Assembly (NCBI RefSeq): GCF_000021985.1
Contig: NC_011901.1
Coordinates: 124,001 to 188,000 of the forward strand
From: Thioalkalivibrio sulfidiphilus HL-EbGr7
GTDB taxonomy: Bacteria; Pseudomonadota; Gammaproteobacteria; Ectothiorhodospirales; Ectothiorhodospiraceae
DNA: 64,000 nucleotides
Direction: 5' to 3'
Part shown: positions 9,999 to 19,651 of the stretch, piece after piece
Position numbering within the stretch: position 1 is the stretch's first letter
Layout: each line of letters begins with the position of its first letter
Translations under genes and position numbers: made by a program
Notes under the pieces: model-generated
What the model saw: only the letters and a program-made list of their open reading frames with translations
Databases searched by the model: none
Told to the model about the DNA's origin: nothing

Positions 9999-11820
9999 GC
10001 AGCGGCAGGTAAGGGGCGATGGCCTCCAGGAAGGCCGAGAGGCGAACCGGCTTGGGGATGAAGCCGGTGCAGCCGACCTTCAGACAGCGTTCCCGATCCT
10101 CCCGGAAGGCATTGGCGGTGAGCATCACGATAGGTTTGTCGAAACCCGCGTCACGCAGACGTTCAACCGCCTCCATACCCCCCATCACGGGCATCTGCAT
10201 GTCCATCAACACCAGGTCGTAATCGCCGACCAGAGCCTCTTCCACCGCCGCCTTGCCATTGTCCACGCTGTGCACCTGTGCGGCGGTCTTCTTCAGGTAG
10301 GTGGTAAACAGCAGGCGGCTGTCCGGTGCGTCCTCGGCCAGCAGAATGCGCCCGCCGAGGGCGCTGAAATCTGTCGATGGCGTGGCGGATTGCACCGTGG
10401 GGTCAAGGCTGGGGAGGTCGTGCAGCATCGTCTCTGGCGCGATGGGACCCGTGTCGAGGTGCAGACTGAACCGTGAGCCGTGACGCGGCACGCTGTCGAC
10501 CTGGATATCGCCCCCGAGCATCCGCGCCAGTTCGCGGGACAGGTAGAGGCCCAGGCCGGTGCCGCCGAAACGCCGGGTGATGCTGGCGTCCGCCTGGGTG
10601 AAGGGGTTGAACAGGCGGGCCAGTTGTTCCGGGTTCAGGCCGATGCCGGTGTCCATCACGTCGATGCGCATGCGCTGCTGGGTTGGATCCGCGCTCACCA
10701 CGATGCGGATCATGCCCTGTTCGGTGAACTTCACGGCGTTGTTGCCCAGGTTGAACAGGATCTGCTTGAGCCTTACCGGGTCGGTGTGAATCACGGCGGG
10801 CAGGGGAAACCGGTGTTCCAGCTCCAGCGTGAGTCCCTTTTCCCGGGCCTGCATGCGCAATACGGAGGCCACCTCCTCGATCAATTCCAGGGGGCGGATC
10901 TCCATGGGTTCCACGTGCAGCTTGTTGGCCTCCAGCTTGGAGAAGTCCAGGATCTCGTTGACCACCTGCTGCAGGTGGTTGCCGTTGCGCAGGATGGTGC
11001 GGATGGCCTCCTCGCGCTGACGCACCCGGGTGCGTGGGTCCAGCAACAGTTCGGCGAAGCCGGTGATGGCGGTCAACGGGGTGCGGATCTCATGGCTCAT
11101 GGTGGCCAGGAAGCGCGATTTCACCGCCATGGCATCGCTGAGCCGGATGTTTTGCCGGGTGACATAGCCCGAGACATAGTGGGCGATGCTCGCCGCAAGC
11201 ATGACCAGCAGCAACCCGAGCAGGCTCATGATCACAAATTGCCGCTGGTATTGCTGCTGGAGTTGCTCGGCAGCACGAACCGCCGCGGTCCGCTGCATCT
11301 CGCTCAGGGTGTTCAGTTCAAGCAGGATGCGGTCTTGTCCCTCGATGCCCAGCTCGAAAGCCTCTCGCATCTGTCCAAGGGGCACGCCTTCTGAAAGCTG
11401 GGTCACCACCAGGTCCAATCGTGCCTGGTACTCGATGGCCATGCGGTTGAGGCGCTCATGCAGGGCGGTCTCGGCGGCGTCCATGGGCAGGCCCTGGAGT
11501 TGCTCACGGGCCTCTCGGTAGATGCGCGCCTGATCGAAGTAGTTGAGCATCTCGGCGTCCCGCAGAAACGGGTCGTCCGCATCCAGGATGCGCCGCACAC
11601 TGTTCCAGCGCTGGCGAATGCCTTCGCGCATGGTCTCCACGTGGGCGATCTTCTCGTAGTTGACGTGGGCGATCTGGGAGATGGTGGTGATGTGGGCACG
11701 GTGCTGCACGAGGGTGAGCATCAGCACCGCGATGATGATGAACAGCATCGCGCCGAAGCCGATCGCCAGGGCACGGGTGACTTTGTCGAGATCGCCGTGA
11801 TTATTATTTTTGTTGTCCAC
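9973..11820 (-). CDS. Hybrid sensor histidine kinase with C-terminal receiver
   Basis: Inner-membrane sensor of about 615 aa. TM1 is at 15-38, a helical periplasmic domain of about 150 residues follows (four-helix-bundle-like), then TM2 at about 195-217. HisKA carries H243 in TMSHEIRTPLTAI. The HATPase domain has NLGNNAVKF, DTGIGL and FGGTGLGLYLSR (to about 450), and the receiver (490-605) has D540 in LMDMQMPVMGG and K590. I use GTG 11820 (VDNKNNNHGD); a longer frame opens with TTG at 11913 but adds 31 residues that look untranslated. It partners the overlapping Hpt gene. The domain set resembles BarA/ArcB-type phosphorelays. Confidence 0.92.
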   Translation of the reverse strand: MDNKNNNHGDLDKVTRALAIGFGAMLFIIIAVLMLTLVQHRAHITTISQIAHVNYEKIAHVETMREGIRQRWNSVRRILDADDPFLRDAEMLNYFDQARIYREAREQLQGLPMDAAETALHERLNRMAIEYQARLDLVVTQLSEGVPLGQMREAFELGIEGQDRILLELNTLSEMQRTAAVRAAEQLQQQYQRQFVIMSLLGLLLVMLAASIAHYVSGYVTRQNIRLSDAMAVKSRFLATMSHEIRTPLTAITGFAELLLDPRTRVRQREEAIRTILRNGNHLQQVVNEILDFSKLEANKLHVEPMEIRPLELIEEVASVLRMQAREKGLTLELEHRFPLPAVIHTDPVRLKQILFNLGNNAVKFTEQGMIRIVVSADPTQQRMRIDVMDTGIGLNPEQLARLFNPFTQADASITRRFGGTGLGLYLSRELARMLGGDIQVDSVPRHGSRFSLHLDTGPIAPETMLHDLPSLDPTVQSATPSTDFSALGGRILLAEDAPDSRLLFTTYLKKTAAQVHSVDNGKAAVEEALVGDYDLVLMDMQMPVMGGMEAVERLRDAGFDKPIVMLTANAFREDRERCLKVGCTGFIPKPVRLSAFLEAIAPYLPLHEPDVSGG

Positions 11821-11937
11821 GAAGCGCCTTGCCCCCGCCTCTGGTGGACGGGCGGAATCCAAAGAGTGGTTTTTTCTAGGAGTGAACCTAGACCTAGACC
11901 ACACAAAAAGCAAGGTTTATGAGGTCGGCGCGCTGCC

Positions 11938-12495
11938 TCAGCCGACGGGGCCGGCGGATGCGCGCCGGTGACGTTCCATCAAGCGCACATAGTGCGCGGC
12001 CGAGTATTCCAGGTATTCCCGCTCCTGGTCGGTGAGCGGGCGTACCCGGCGCGCCGGGCTGCCCTGCCACAGGTAACCGCCTTCCAGGTGCTTGTTGGGC
12101 GTGACCAGGCTGCCGGCGCCGAGCAGGGTGCCCGGCTCGATCACCACGCCGTCCATGACGATGGCACCCATGCCGATCAGGCAGCGGTCGCCGATGCTGC
12201 AGGCGTGCAGCACCACCTTGTGGCCCACGGTCACGTCATCGCCGACCACCAGCGGCAGGCCGCCCGGCTTGAAGCGGCTGTCATGGGTCACGTGCAGCAC
12301 CGAGCCGTCCTGGATGTTGCTGCGCGCGCCGATCTCGATGCGGTTGATATCGCCGCGCACCACGGTCATGGGCCAGACGGAACTCTGCGCCCCGATGCGT
12401 ACCTCACCGATCACCAACGCAGTCTCGTCCACCCACGCGCTGGCATCGATGTCCGGCACAAATTTCTCAAACGTGCGAATCACATTCAGCCCCAA
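11938..12495 (-). CDS. Gamma-class carbonic anhydrase family protein (YrdA-like)
   Basis: A 185-aa left-handed beta-helix protein of the gamma carbonic anhydrase/hexapeptide-repeat family, normally a trimer with metal bound by histidines between subunits. Visible features are VVRGDINRIEIGARSNIQDG, the metal-site stretch VLHVTHDS, and TVGHKVVLHAC with its paired histidines. It aligns well with E. coli YrdA from memory. The real activity of YrdA-type proteins is uncertain, so carbonic anhydrase is a family label only. The start is unclear: TTG 12495 or GTG 12483, with weak ribosome-binding signals for both. It lies 39 nt downstream of the glutathione reductase gene, with a CTTGCCTCTAG repeat between them. 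Confidence 0.9.
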   Translation of the reverse strand: MGLNVIRTFEKFVPDIDASAWVDETALVIGEVRIGAQSSVWPMTVVRGDINRIEIGARSNIQDGSVLHVTHDSRFKPGGLPLVVGDDVTVGHKVVLHACSIGDRCLIGMGAIVMDGVVIEPGTLLGAGSLVTPNKHLEGGYLWQGSPARRVRPLTDQEREYLEYSAAHYVRLMERHRRASAGPVG

Positions 12496-12534
12496 CCCGG
12501 TTTTACTTGCCTCTAGCCACTTGCCTCTAGAGCC

Positions 12535-13881
12535 CTACTTCATGGTCACCAGCTCTTCCGCGCTGGTCGGATGCAGCGCCACCGTGTCATCCAGATCCCG
12601 CTTGGTCGCGCCCATGCGGATGGCCACGGCGAAGCCCTGCAGCATCTCGTCGGCGCCCGGACCGATGATGTGCGCGCCCACCACCTTCTCCTTGACGCCC
12701 ACGGTGATGAGCTTCATGGCGGTCATCACCTTGCGCTCGGTCATGGCGTGGTACATGCCGGTGAAGCGGGTGGTGTAGACCTTCACCGCTTCGCCGTGGG
12801 TCTCCCGAGCCTCGTCCTCGGTGAGTCCCACGGTGCCGATGGGCGGGTGGCTGAACACGATGGTGGGGATGTTCTCGTAGCTGAGGTGTCGTTCCGGCTG
12901 ATTGCCGAACAGCCGGTCCGCCAGGCGCCGTCCGGCGGCGATGGCCACCGGCGTCAGTGCCGGCCCGCCGGTCACATCGCCGATGGCGTAGATGCCGGGC
13001 ACGTTGGTGTTCTGGAAGCCGTCCACGGGGATGAAGCCCTCGCCGTCCTGGATCACCCCGGCGGCATCGAGGTTGAGATCATCGGTGTTGGGCACCCGGC
13101 CGATGGCCCAGATCACTGCGTCGAACTCGCCGCCGCATTCACCCTGCTCGCAGTCCAGGCCGATGCCGCCCTCGGTCTTCTTCAGGCCCGTGATGGCGGT
13201 GCGTGGCAGCACGTTCACCCCGTCGGCGAGCATCTGCTCCATGAGGGTGTCGCGCAGCATGGCGTCGAAGCTGCGCAGGAAGGTCTCCTTGCGCAGGTAC
13301 AGGCTCACCTGGGAGCCCAGGGCATTGAGCACGCCGGCCAGTTCCACGGCGATATAGCCGGCGCCGATCACCGCCACCCGCTGGGGGCGTTCCTCGAGGG
13401 CAAAGAAACCGTCCGAGTCCATGCCCAGCTCCGCGCCGGGCACATCCGGGATCAGGGGCCGGCCGCCCACGCTCACCACGATGTGATCCGCGCGGATGAG
13501 GCGCCCATCCACGTCGAGGGTGTTGGCGTCCACGAAGCGGGCGCGGCCGGGGATCTCGGTGACCTCTGAATCCTCGAGATAGGTGTGGTACCAGGTGTTG
13601 ATGCCGCTGATGTAGGCCTCGCGCTTGCGCACCAGGGCACCCCAGTCGAAGCCGCGCATGTCCAGATCAAAGCCGTAGTCGGCGGCATCGTGCAGGGCGT
13701 GGGCCAGCTCGGCGCCGTACCACATCACCTTCTTGGGCACGCAGCCCACGTTGACGCAGGTCCCGCCCAGGCGTCCCGACTCCACCACCGCGCAGCGGGC
13801 CCCGTAGCGGGCCGCGCGCTCGGCCACGGACAGGCCGCCGCTGCCGCCGCCGATGGCGATCAGATCGAAATGCTCGGACAT
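12535..13881 (-). CDS. gor: Glutathione-disulfide reductase (NADPH)
   Basis: FAD-dependent enzyme of 448 aa that keeps glutathione reduced. FAD-binding [17 protein letters not shown] is at the N-terminus and the redox-active disulfide C42/C47 is in [13 protein letters not shown]. The NADPH-binding [13 protein letters not shown] follows, then FAD contact [16 protein letters not shown], and the C-terminal interface ends with the catalytic [11 protein letters not shown]. The [10 protein letters not shown] disulfide and HPT end distinguish Gor from dihydrolipoamide dehydrogenase. ATG 13881 is supported by an ideal AAGGAG a few bases upstream. Confidence 0.95.
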   Translation of the reverse strand: MSEHFDLIAIGGGSGGLSVAERAARYGARCAVVESGRLGGTCVNVGCVPKKVMWYGAELAHALHDAADYGFDLDMRGFDWGALVRKREAYISGINTWYHTYLEDSEVTEIPGRARFVDANTLDVDGRLIRADHIVVSVGGRPLIPDVPGAELGMDSDGFFALEERPQRVAVIGAGYIAVELAGVLNALGSQVSLYLRKETFLRSFDAMLRDTLMEQMLADGVNVLPRTAITGLKKTEGGIGLDCEQGECGGEFDAVIWAIGRVPNTDDLNLDAAGVIQDGEGFIPVDGFQNTNVPGIYAIGDVTGGPALTPVAIAAGRRLADRLFGNQPERHLSYENIPTIVFSHPPIGTVGLTEDEARETHGEAVKVYTTRFTGMYHAMTERKVMTAMKLITVGVKEKVVGAHIIGPGADEMLQGFAVAIRMGATKRDLDDTVALHPTSAEELVTMK

Positions 13882-13948
13882 GGTCACTCCTTACGTTGAA
13901 CGGTGGTTTGCTACACTCTACGGCCCCTGCCACCCGTGATGAAAGCCC

Positions 13949-14818
13949 ATGCACCCGGCCCTGGAACGGCTCAAGCAATACGCCCTGCTGGTGCGCCTGC
14001 ACCGACCCATCGGCATCTACCTGCTGCTCTGGCCCACCCTCTGGGCCCTGTGGATCGCCGCCGAGGGCTGGCCGCATCTCGGCATCCTGTTCATCTTCGT
14101 GGCCGGCGTGGTGCTGATGCGCTCGGCGGGCTGCGCCATCAACGACTACGCGGACCGGCACATCGACCCCCACGTGGCGCGCACCCGGGACCGGCCCATC
14201 GCCGCAGGGCGGGTCTCGCCGAAAGAGGCCCTGGCGGTGTTCGCGGTGCTGTGCCTGGTGGCCTTCGTGCTGGTGCTGTTCCTCAACCGGCTCACGATCC
14301 TGCTGTCCCTGGTGGCGGTGCTGCTCGCCGCCAGCTACCCCTTCATGAAGCGCTTCCACCACCTGCCCCAGGTGCATCTGGGCGCCGCCTTCGCCTGGGC
14401 CGTGCCCATGGCCTTCGCCGCCCAGACCGGCGAGTTCCCGCCGCCCATCGCCTGGCTGATCTTCATCGCCGCCCTGCTCTGGACCGTGGTCTACGACACC
14501 TTCTACGCCATGGCGGACCGGGAGGAGGACCTGAAGCTCGGTGTGAAATCCAGCGCCATCCTGTTCGGCGAGGCGGACCGCATGATCACCGGCATCCTGC
14601 AGCTGCTGGTGCTCTGGAGCCTGTGGCTGGTGGGCCGGGAGGCGGGCCTCGGGCCCTGGTACTGGTTGGGCCTGACCGTGGCCGCGGGACTGGCCCTGTA
14701 CCAGCAGTACCTGATCGTGCAACGGGAACCCAGGGCCTGTTTTCAGGCGTTTCTCAACAACCACTGGTTCGGGGCGGCGGTGTTTGCGGGCATCTTCCTG
14801 CACTACCTTTTGAAGTGA
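13949..14818 (+). CDS. ubiA: 4-hydroxybenzoate polyprenyltransferase
   Basis: Integral membrane prenyltransferase of 289 aa that attaches the polyprenyl tail to 4-hydroxybenzoate in ubiquinone synthesis. Both Mg2+/diphosphate-binding Asp-rich motifs are present: [19 protein letters not shown] (N65 onwards) and [17 protein letters not shown] (about 185-201). Eight or nine hydrophobic helices are visible. It is divergent from gor, with 67 nt between starts. The stop codon lies inside the first unit of a heptamer repeat tract. Confidence 0.96.
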   Translation: MHPALERLKQYALLVRLHRPIGIYLLLWPTLWALWIAAEGWPHLGILFIFVAGVVLMRSAGCAINDYADRHIDPHVARTRDRPIAAGRVSPKEALAVFAVLCLVAFVLVLFLNRLTILLSLVAVLLAASYPFMKRFHHLPQVHLGAAFAWAVPMAFAAQTGEFPPPIAWLIFIAALLWTVVYDTFYAMADREEDLKLGVKSSAILFGEADRMITGILQLLVLWSLWLVGREAGLGPWYWLGLTVAAGLALYQQYLIVQREPRACFQAFLNNHWFGAAVFAGIFLHYLLK

Positions 14819-14889
14819 GAAGTGAGAAGTGAGAAGTGAGAAGTGAGAAGTGAGAAGTGAGAAGTGCGAAGTGAGAAGTGAGAAGTGAG
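14813..14889. repeat. Heptanucleotide tandem repeat (AAGTGAG) with inverted arm
   Basis: Eleven contiguous heptamers, ten AAGTGAG and one AAGTGCG, beginning at the ubiA stop codon (TGA 14816-14818). Complementary CACTTCNCAATTCACAC-like sequence follows at about 14908-14939, so the tract can form a long hairpin between the convergent ubiA and comF genes. Confidence 0.93.
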
Positions 14890-14979
14890 AAGTTGGAATA
14901 TGGCCTTACTTCGCACTTCCCAATTCACACTTCGCACTTGAATTCCCACCTCTCTCTTCGTTTGGGTGCTGGCCTGCGC

Positions 14980-15693
14980 TCAAGCGCGGGCCAACACCCA
15001 AACCTCCACCCGCTCCGCCCCCGCCCGTTTCAGCTGCCTGGCGATTTCCCCCACCGTGGAGCCGGTGGTCATCACGTCGTCGATGATCGCCACGTGCGCG
15101 GGCACCGTGCCCGCAGCGATCTCGAAGGCAGCGCGCACGTTGCGGCGCCGCTCCTTGCCCTTGAGTCCCTGCTGGGCCCGGGTGGGGCGCACCCGTTGCA
15201 GCAGGCCGGTTTCCAGGGGGATGCCCAGCCGCCGGGACAGGGGGCGGGCCAGTTCCAGGGACTGGTTGAAGCCCCGCTCGCGCAGGCGCTCGGGATGCAG
15301 GGGCACGGGCAGGAGCAGGTCGGGCGGGTCCGTCACGGGGGCGTGGCTCGCCCAGAGTTCGCCCAGCAGGCGGGCGTGGGAGAGGCGGCCACGGTACTTC
15401 AGGCCGGTGATCAGCCGGTCCACGGGGGCGGCGTAGTGGAACAGGGCGTGGGTGGCGTCGAAGGGCGGCGGCCGTTTCAGGCAGGCGCCGCACAGGGGGC
15501 CGGCGCCGGGCGGCAGGGGACGGGCGCAGGCGGGGCAGCCGTGGCCGAACCAGGGCAGATCACCCCGGCAGCCGGGGCAGAGGTCGAGATCGCCCGCGCC
15601 CGGCGCCCGGCACAGCAGACACACCGGCGGATAGAGCCAGCGCAGCAGGGCGCCGAGCAGGCCGCCCGCGGACACCTTCCCTGTATCCTCCAT
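14980..15693 (-). CDS. comF: ComF-family phosphoribosyltransferase-like protein
   Basis: A 237-aa protein with an N-terminal zinc-ribbon-like region holding several CxxC pairs (CLLCR, CPGC, CPAC, CGAC) and a C-terminal type I phosphoribosyltransferase fold. The PRPP loop is IIDDVMTTGSTVGEIA (about 205-220), preceded by PVPLHPERLRERGFNQS and RPTRAQQGLKGKERRRNV. The family is linked to DNA uptake (ComF/GntX); the reaction is not established. ATG 15693 is selected for AGGAAGG five bases upstream; an in-frame ATG at 15750 would crowd the divergent gene at 15753. Confidence 0.9.
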   Translation of the reverse strand: MEDTGKVSAGGLLGALLRWLYPPVCLLCRAPGAGDLDLCPGCRGDLPWFGHGCPACARPLPPGAGPLCGACLKRPPPFDATHALFHYAAPVDRLITGLKYRGRLSHARLLGELWASHAPVTDPPDLLLPVPLHPERLRERGFNQSLELARPLSRRLGIPLETGLLQRVRPTRAQQGLKGKERRRNVRAAFEIAAGTVPAHVAIIDDVMTTGSTVGEIARQLKRAGAERVEVWVLARA

Positions 15694-15752
15694 AAGCCTT
15701 CCTGTATATTGATTCGTCCCTTCCGCAAGATTCTGCCTCACCGAGAACATCG

Positions 15753-16139
15753 ATGTCGAAGTCCGAATCCCGCGTCGTCACGGCCAAGTCCGCACGCTCG
15801 GCCGCCAAGCTGTTCAATTACGGCAACATCGTGGCCGTGCTGGTGCCCTTCCCGCTGATCATCTTCTGGTTCGGCGCCTCCATGTTCCTGTACGCCATGA
15901 ACCGGCATCACCCCAACGAGCGGGTGGGCCACTATACCCAGCAGGCGGCCTACCGTTTCTATGGCGTGATCGGCGCCCTGATCGTGGTGGGCACCTTCTT
16001 CCCGCCCAAGCTGAGTTATTTCCTGGTGTACTGGGCCCTTACCGCCGCGGTGATCATCCCCTGGTCCATCTACGACATCATTCGCATCAACCGGGAGAAC
16101 TGGCAGGACGTCGCCATCCCCGAGGAGCAGACCCCATGA
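15753..16139 (+). CDS. Small membrane protein of unknown function upstream of bioB
   Basis: 128 aa with three hydrophobic helices (about 24-46, 69-86, 91-112), a basic N-terminus ([14 protein letters not shown]) and a short acidic tail (IPEEQTP). I do not recognise the family. Its stop overlaps the bioB start as ATGA, so it is translationally coupled to bioB and probably heads the biotin operon. A role in biotin metabolism is only suggested by this position. Confidence 0.8.
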   Translation: MSKSESRVVTAKSARSAAKLFNYGNIVAVLVPFPLIIFWFGASMFLYAMNRHHPNERVGHYTQQAAYRFYGVIGALIVVGTFFPPKLSYFLVYWALTAAVIIPWSIYDIIRINRENWQDVAIPEEQTP

Positions 16140-17158
16140 GCCCCGCGAGTCCCATGAGCGAGATCCGCCACGACTGGCAGGTGGACGAGATCCTGGAGCT
16201 GATGGGTCGGCCCTTCAATGACCTCCTGTTCGCCGCCCACACCGTGCACCGGGCCCACTTCGACCCCAACGCCGTGCAGGTGAGCACCCTGCTGTCCATC
16301 AAGACCGGGGCCTGTCCCGAGGACTGCGGCTACTGCCCCCAGAGCGCCCACCACGAGGTGGAGCTGGAGCGCGAACGCCTGCTGCCCCTGGAGGAGGTGC
16401 TGGAGGCCGCGCGCAACGCCAGGTCCCACGGTGCCAGCCGTTTCTGCATGGGCGCCGCCTGGCGCAACCCCACGGACCGGAACCTGGAGCGGGTCATCGA
16501 GATGGTGGAGGGGGTCAAGCAGCTGGGCCTGGAGACCTGCATGACCTTGGGCATGCTCACCGACGCCCAGGCCAGGCGCCTCAAGGACGCCGGCCTCGAC
16601 TACTACAACCACAACCTGGACACCTCGCCGGAGTTCTACGGCCAGGTGATCACCACCCGCACCTACCAGGATCGCCTGGAGACCCTGGCCCACGTGCGCG
16701 AGGCGGGCATCAACGTCTGCTCCGGCGGCATCCTGGGCATGGGCGAGTCCCGCCGCGACCGGGCGCGCCTGCTGCAGCAGCTGGCCAACCTGCCCAGGCA
16801 CCCGGAGTCGGTGCCTATCAACAACCTGGTGCAGGTGGAAGGCACGCCGCTCGCCGGCACCGAGGCCCTGGACCCCTTCGAGTTCGTGCGCACCATCGCC
16901 ACGGCGCGCATCCTCATGCCCGCCTCCTACGTGCGCCTGTCCGCGGGACGCACTGAGATGCACGACGAACTCCAGGCCCTGTGCTTTTTCGCCGGCGCCA
17001 ACTCCATCTTCTACGGCGACAAGCTGCTCACCACCCCCAACCCCGGCGAGAACCACGACCGCGCGCTGTTCGAGCGCCTGGGCATCCATCCCCTGGAACA
17101 CAGCGACGAAGGGGCCTCCTGCGAGACCTGCGGTGGCGTGGACATCCACGCGGCGTGA
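16136..17158 (+). CDS. bioB: Biotin synthase
   Basis: Radical-SAM enzyme of 340 aa inserting sulfur into dethiobiotin. The SAM [4Fe-4S] cysteines are C60, C64 and C67 ([16 protein letters not shown]). The rest follows the family, including [28 protein letters not shown], and RLSAGR with the [2Fe-2S]-site Arg; the C-terminus is [16 protein letters not shown] 16136 has GAGGAG about ten bases upstream and overlaps the previous gene as ATGA. An ATG at 16154 has a weaker signal. Confidence 0.97.
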   Translation: MSPASPMSEIRHDWQVDEILELMGRPFNDLLFAAHTVHRAHFDPNAVQVSTLLSIKTGACPEDCGYCPQSAHHEVELERERLLPLEEVLEAARNARSHGASRFCMGAAWRNPTDRNLERVIEMVEGVKQLGLETCMTLGMLTDAQARRLKDAGLDYYNHNLDTSPEFYGQVITTRTYQDRLETLAHVREAGINVCSGGILGMGESRRDRARLLQQLANLPRHPESVPINNLVQVEGTPLAGTEALDPFEFVRTIATARILMPASYVRLSAGRTEMHDELQALCFFAGANSIFYGDKLLTTPNPGENHDRALFERLGIHPLEHSDEGASCETCGGVDIHAA

Positions 17159-17191
17159 GCCGGATTCGGCTTGCGCCTCATCCGGCTCACG
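17154..17191 (+). terminator. Hairpin at the bioB stop codon
   Basis: A perfect 12-bp stem (CGTGAGCCGGAT at 17154-17165 against ATCCGGCTCACG at 17180-17191) with a 14-nt loop includes the bioB TGA. There is no U-tract, so it may be an attenuating or mRNA-stabilising hairpin rather than an intrinsic terminator. Confidence 0.6.
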
Positions 17192-17273
17192 AAGGATGAA
17201 CACAGCTACCACCGTAGGAGGCCCGACCCCGGGCCGAACCACGGCCGGGCTCCGACCGGGCCGATCGGGGGTA

Positions 17274-17359
17274 CGCAGAGGACGCAAAGACGCGGAGAGC
17301 GCGGAGATTTTTAGAACAAGGTCTCTTTGCGCTCTCCGCGGCTTTGCGTCCTCTGCGCG
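17274..17359. repeat. Hairpin repeat, CGCAGAGGACGC type
   Basis: Left arm CGCAGAGGACGCAAAGACGC (17274 on) with GGAGAGCGCGG; right arm CTCTCCGCGGCTTTGCGTCC then TCTGCGCG (to 17359). It lies in the 530-nt gap between bioB and the methyltransferase gene, just before a MITE-like element. Confidence 0.85.
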
Positions 17360-17383
17360 ATCAGCAACGCCCGCTGGATCTCA

Positions 17384-17645
17384 AGCCCGCATATTTCACC
17401 AAGGCGGCCGTCGGCTTCGTGTAAGCTTCTGAATACGCGGCATGAATCGACACATCTGGCCCGAATTCTGAGGTGAGACTTTGTACCACCGCCGCCGGCC
17501 TATCGCGATGCTTGCGGCCTCTGGGCCTGTCTCACTTGCTCTTCAGTCGAACCGTAGAGACGGCTACGCTTCTCCTTCCAGAGACGGCGCGTGACAGGCC
17601 CAGAGACCACAATCATTCGCGATCCTTGATGAATTATGCGGGCTA
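17384..17645. mobile_element. MITE-like element, family A, copy 2
   Basis: About 262 bp with imperfect ends: AGCCCGCATATTTCACCAAG on the left and the complement of AGCCCGCATAATTCATCAAG on the right. An inner inverted pair (CTCTGGGCCTGTCTCAC near 17518 and GTGACAGGCCCAGAG near 17591) encloses CTTCAG...CGTAGAGACGGCTACG, which also occurs in reverse orientation in copy 1 (CGTAGTGTCGGCTACG). It encodes no protein. It ends 45 nt before the methyltransferase start and separates that gene from bioB. Confidence 0.75.
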
Positions 17646-17689
17646 GCCGTTCGCGGCGGGGTCGCCGCGCCTGCGGGATGGCCGACGTT

Positions 17690-18460
17690 ATGACCTCGTT
17701 CACCGATCACTTCGCCCCCGTCGCCGCGGACTACGGTCGCCACCGGCCCGGTTATCCGCCGGCACTGTTCGCCTGGCTTGCGAGCCTCGCCCCCCACCAG
17801 GCGCTCGCCTGGGACTGCGCCACAGGCACCGGGCAGGCGGCCCGAGGCCTGGCGGAGCATTTCCAGCGCGTGCTCGCCACCGATGCCTCCAATGCGCAGA
17901 TCCGCGCCGCCGAAGCGGTGCCGGGCGTGGACTACCGGGTCGCCCCGGCCACCGAGTGCCCCGCCGATGACGGGAGCGTGGCCCTGGTCACGGTGGCCCA
18001 GGCCCTGCACTGGTTCAATGGGGACCCGTTTCACCGGGAGCTGCGCCGGGTGCTGTCTCCCGCCGGCCTGCTGGCCGCCTGGAGCTACGGGCGCCTGGAG
18101 ACCGGCGAGCCGGCGCTGGATGCGCTGCTGCGCGCCTTGCACGACGAGACCCTGGGTCCCTGGTGGCCGTCGGAGCGCCGCCACGTGCTCAACGGCTACC
18201 GGGACCTGGCACTCCCCTTCGAACCCCTGGAGACACCGGACTTCGCCATGCACTGCCACTGGAACCTGCCGCAACTCTTGGGCTACCTGAGCACCTGGTC
18301 CGCCGTGGCCCGTTGCCGGCAGGCCACCGGCCAGGATCCGCTGGCCGATCTTGCCGCAGCACTGGCCGCCCGCTGGGGTGATCCCGAACAATCGCGCACT
18401 GTGCGCTGGCCCCTGAGCCTGCGCGTGACCCGCGCCTCGGGAGCCCCGGCCCATGCGTGA
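17690..18460 (+). CDS. Class I SAM-dependent methyltransferase between bioB and bioF
   Basis: 256-aa Rossmann-type methyltransferase. The SAM loop [18 protein letters not shown] (about 37-54) follows an N-terminus [20 protein letters not shown], and ATDAS and TVAQALHWF are motifs of the Methyltransf_11 group. BioC would be expected in a bio operon, but the N-terminal region is not BioC-like. It may be a replacement malonyl-ACP methyltransferase or unrelated. ATG 17690 (or 17678) is the start; upstream frame is MITE sequence. Its stop overlaps the bioF start by 8 nt, so the two are coupled. Confidence 0.85.
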   Translation: MTSFTDHFAPVAADYGRHRPGYPPALFAWLASLAPHQALAWDCATGTGQAARGLAEHFQRVLATDASNAQIRAAEAVPGVDYRVAPATECPADDGSVALVTVAQALHWFNGDPFHRELRRVLSPAGLLAAWSYGRLETGEPALDALLRALHDETLGPWWPSERRHVLNGYRDLALPFEPLETPDFAMHCHWNLPQLLGYLSTWSAVARCRQATGQDPLADLAAALAARWGDPEQSRTVRWPLSLRVTRASGAPAHA

Positions 18461-19631
18461 CCTGAAGACGGAACTGGAGCAGCGCCGCGCCAAGGGGCTG
18501 TACCGCAGTCGCCGGGTGCTGGAGGGGCGCCAGACACCGGAACAGGTGGTGGACGGGCGCCAGGTGATCGCCTTCTGTTCCAACGACTACCTGGGGCTTG
18601 CCAGTCATCCCAAGGTGATCGCCGCCCTGCGCAAGGGGGCCTCGGAATACGGCGCGGGTGCCGGCGCGGCCCACCTGGTCAATGGCCATACCCGGGCACA
18701 TCATCAACTGGAAGAAGAGCTTGCGGCATTCACGAACCGCGAACGTGCGCTGCTGTTCTCCACCGGCTACATGGCCAACCTGGGCGTGGCCCAGGCCCTG
18801 CTGGGGCGCAGCGACCACGTGCTGGAGGACCGGCTCAACCACGCCTCCCTGATCGATGCGGGCCTGCTCTCCGGGGCCCGTTTCCAGCGCTACCGCCACG
18901 CCACCGCCGTGGACCTGGCCCAGCGGCTGGCGGGCCTGGGCCAGACCGGTGAGCGCCTGGTGCTCACCGACGGGGTGTTCAGCATGGACGGCAACCTGGC
19001 CCCACTGCCGGAACTGGCGAGTATCTGCACCGCCCACCAGGCCTGGCTGCTGGTGGACGACGCCCACGGCCTGGGGGTACTGGGGGAGACCGGGGCCGGC
19101 AGCCTGGAGCACTTCGGACTGAGCCAGCAGCAGGTGCCGATTCTCATGGGCACCCTGGGCAAGGCCTTCGGGACCGCCGGGGCCTTCGTGGCGGGCAGCG
19201 AGGCCCTGATCGAGACCCTGATCCAGTCCGCCCGCACTTACGTTTACACCACCGCCATGCCCGCCGCCATGGCCGAGGCCACCCGGGCGGCACTGCGGAT
19301 CGTGCAGGCCGAGGGCAAGCGCCGGGAGAAGCTCAGATCGCTGGTGGCCCGTTTCCGTGCGGGCGCCGGGCAGCTGGGTGTGAGGCTCATGGACAGCCAG
19401 ACCCCCATCCAGCCCCTGGTGATCGGCGATGCGGTGGAGGCACTGCGGCTGAGCGAGCGGCTGCTGGAACAGGACCTGCTGGTGCCCGCCATCCGCCCGC
19501 CCACGGTGCCCGAGGGCACCGCCCGCCTGCGAGTGACCCTGAGCGCTGCCCACACGGAGGCGCAGGTGGATCGGCTGCTGGAGGCCCTGGATCGATCGAT
19601 GCGGGGGAGTGAAGACGTCGGCAGTCGCTGA
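18453..19631 (+). CDS. bioF: 8-amino-7-oxononanoate synthase
   Basis: PLP enzyme of 392 aa joining pimeloyl-ACP (or -CoA) and L-alanine in biotin synthesis. Motifs: [13 protein letters not shown] near 45, the glycine-rich [26 protein letters not shown] with the PLP-binding Asp, and the Schiff-base lysine in [14 protein letters not shown] (about K237). It overlaps the upstream methyltransferase gene. bioA, bioD and bioH are not in the window, so the pathway is split across loci. Confidence 0.96.
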   Translation: MRDLKTELEQRRAKGLYRSRRVLEGRQTPEQVVDGRQVIAFCSNDYLGLASHPKVIAALRKGASEYGAGAGAAHLVNGHTRAHHQLEEELAAFTNRERALLFSTGYMANLGVAQALLGRSDHVLEDRLNHASLIDAGLLSGARFQRYRHATAVDLAQRLAGLGQTGERLVLTDGVFSMDGNLAPLPELASICTAHQAWLLVDDAHGLGVLGETGAGSLEHFGLSQQQVPILMGTLGKAFGTAGAFVAGSEALIETLIQSARTYVYTTAMPAAMAEATRAALRIVQAEGKRREKLRSLVARFRAGAGQLGVRLMDSQTPIQPLVIGDAVEALRLSERLLEQDLLVPAIRPPTVPEGTARLRVTLSAAHTEAQVDRLLEALDRSMRGSEDVGSR

Positions 19632-19651
19632 TCCGGTGCGTTCGCGCCGAG

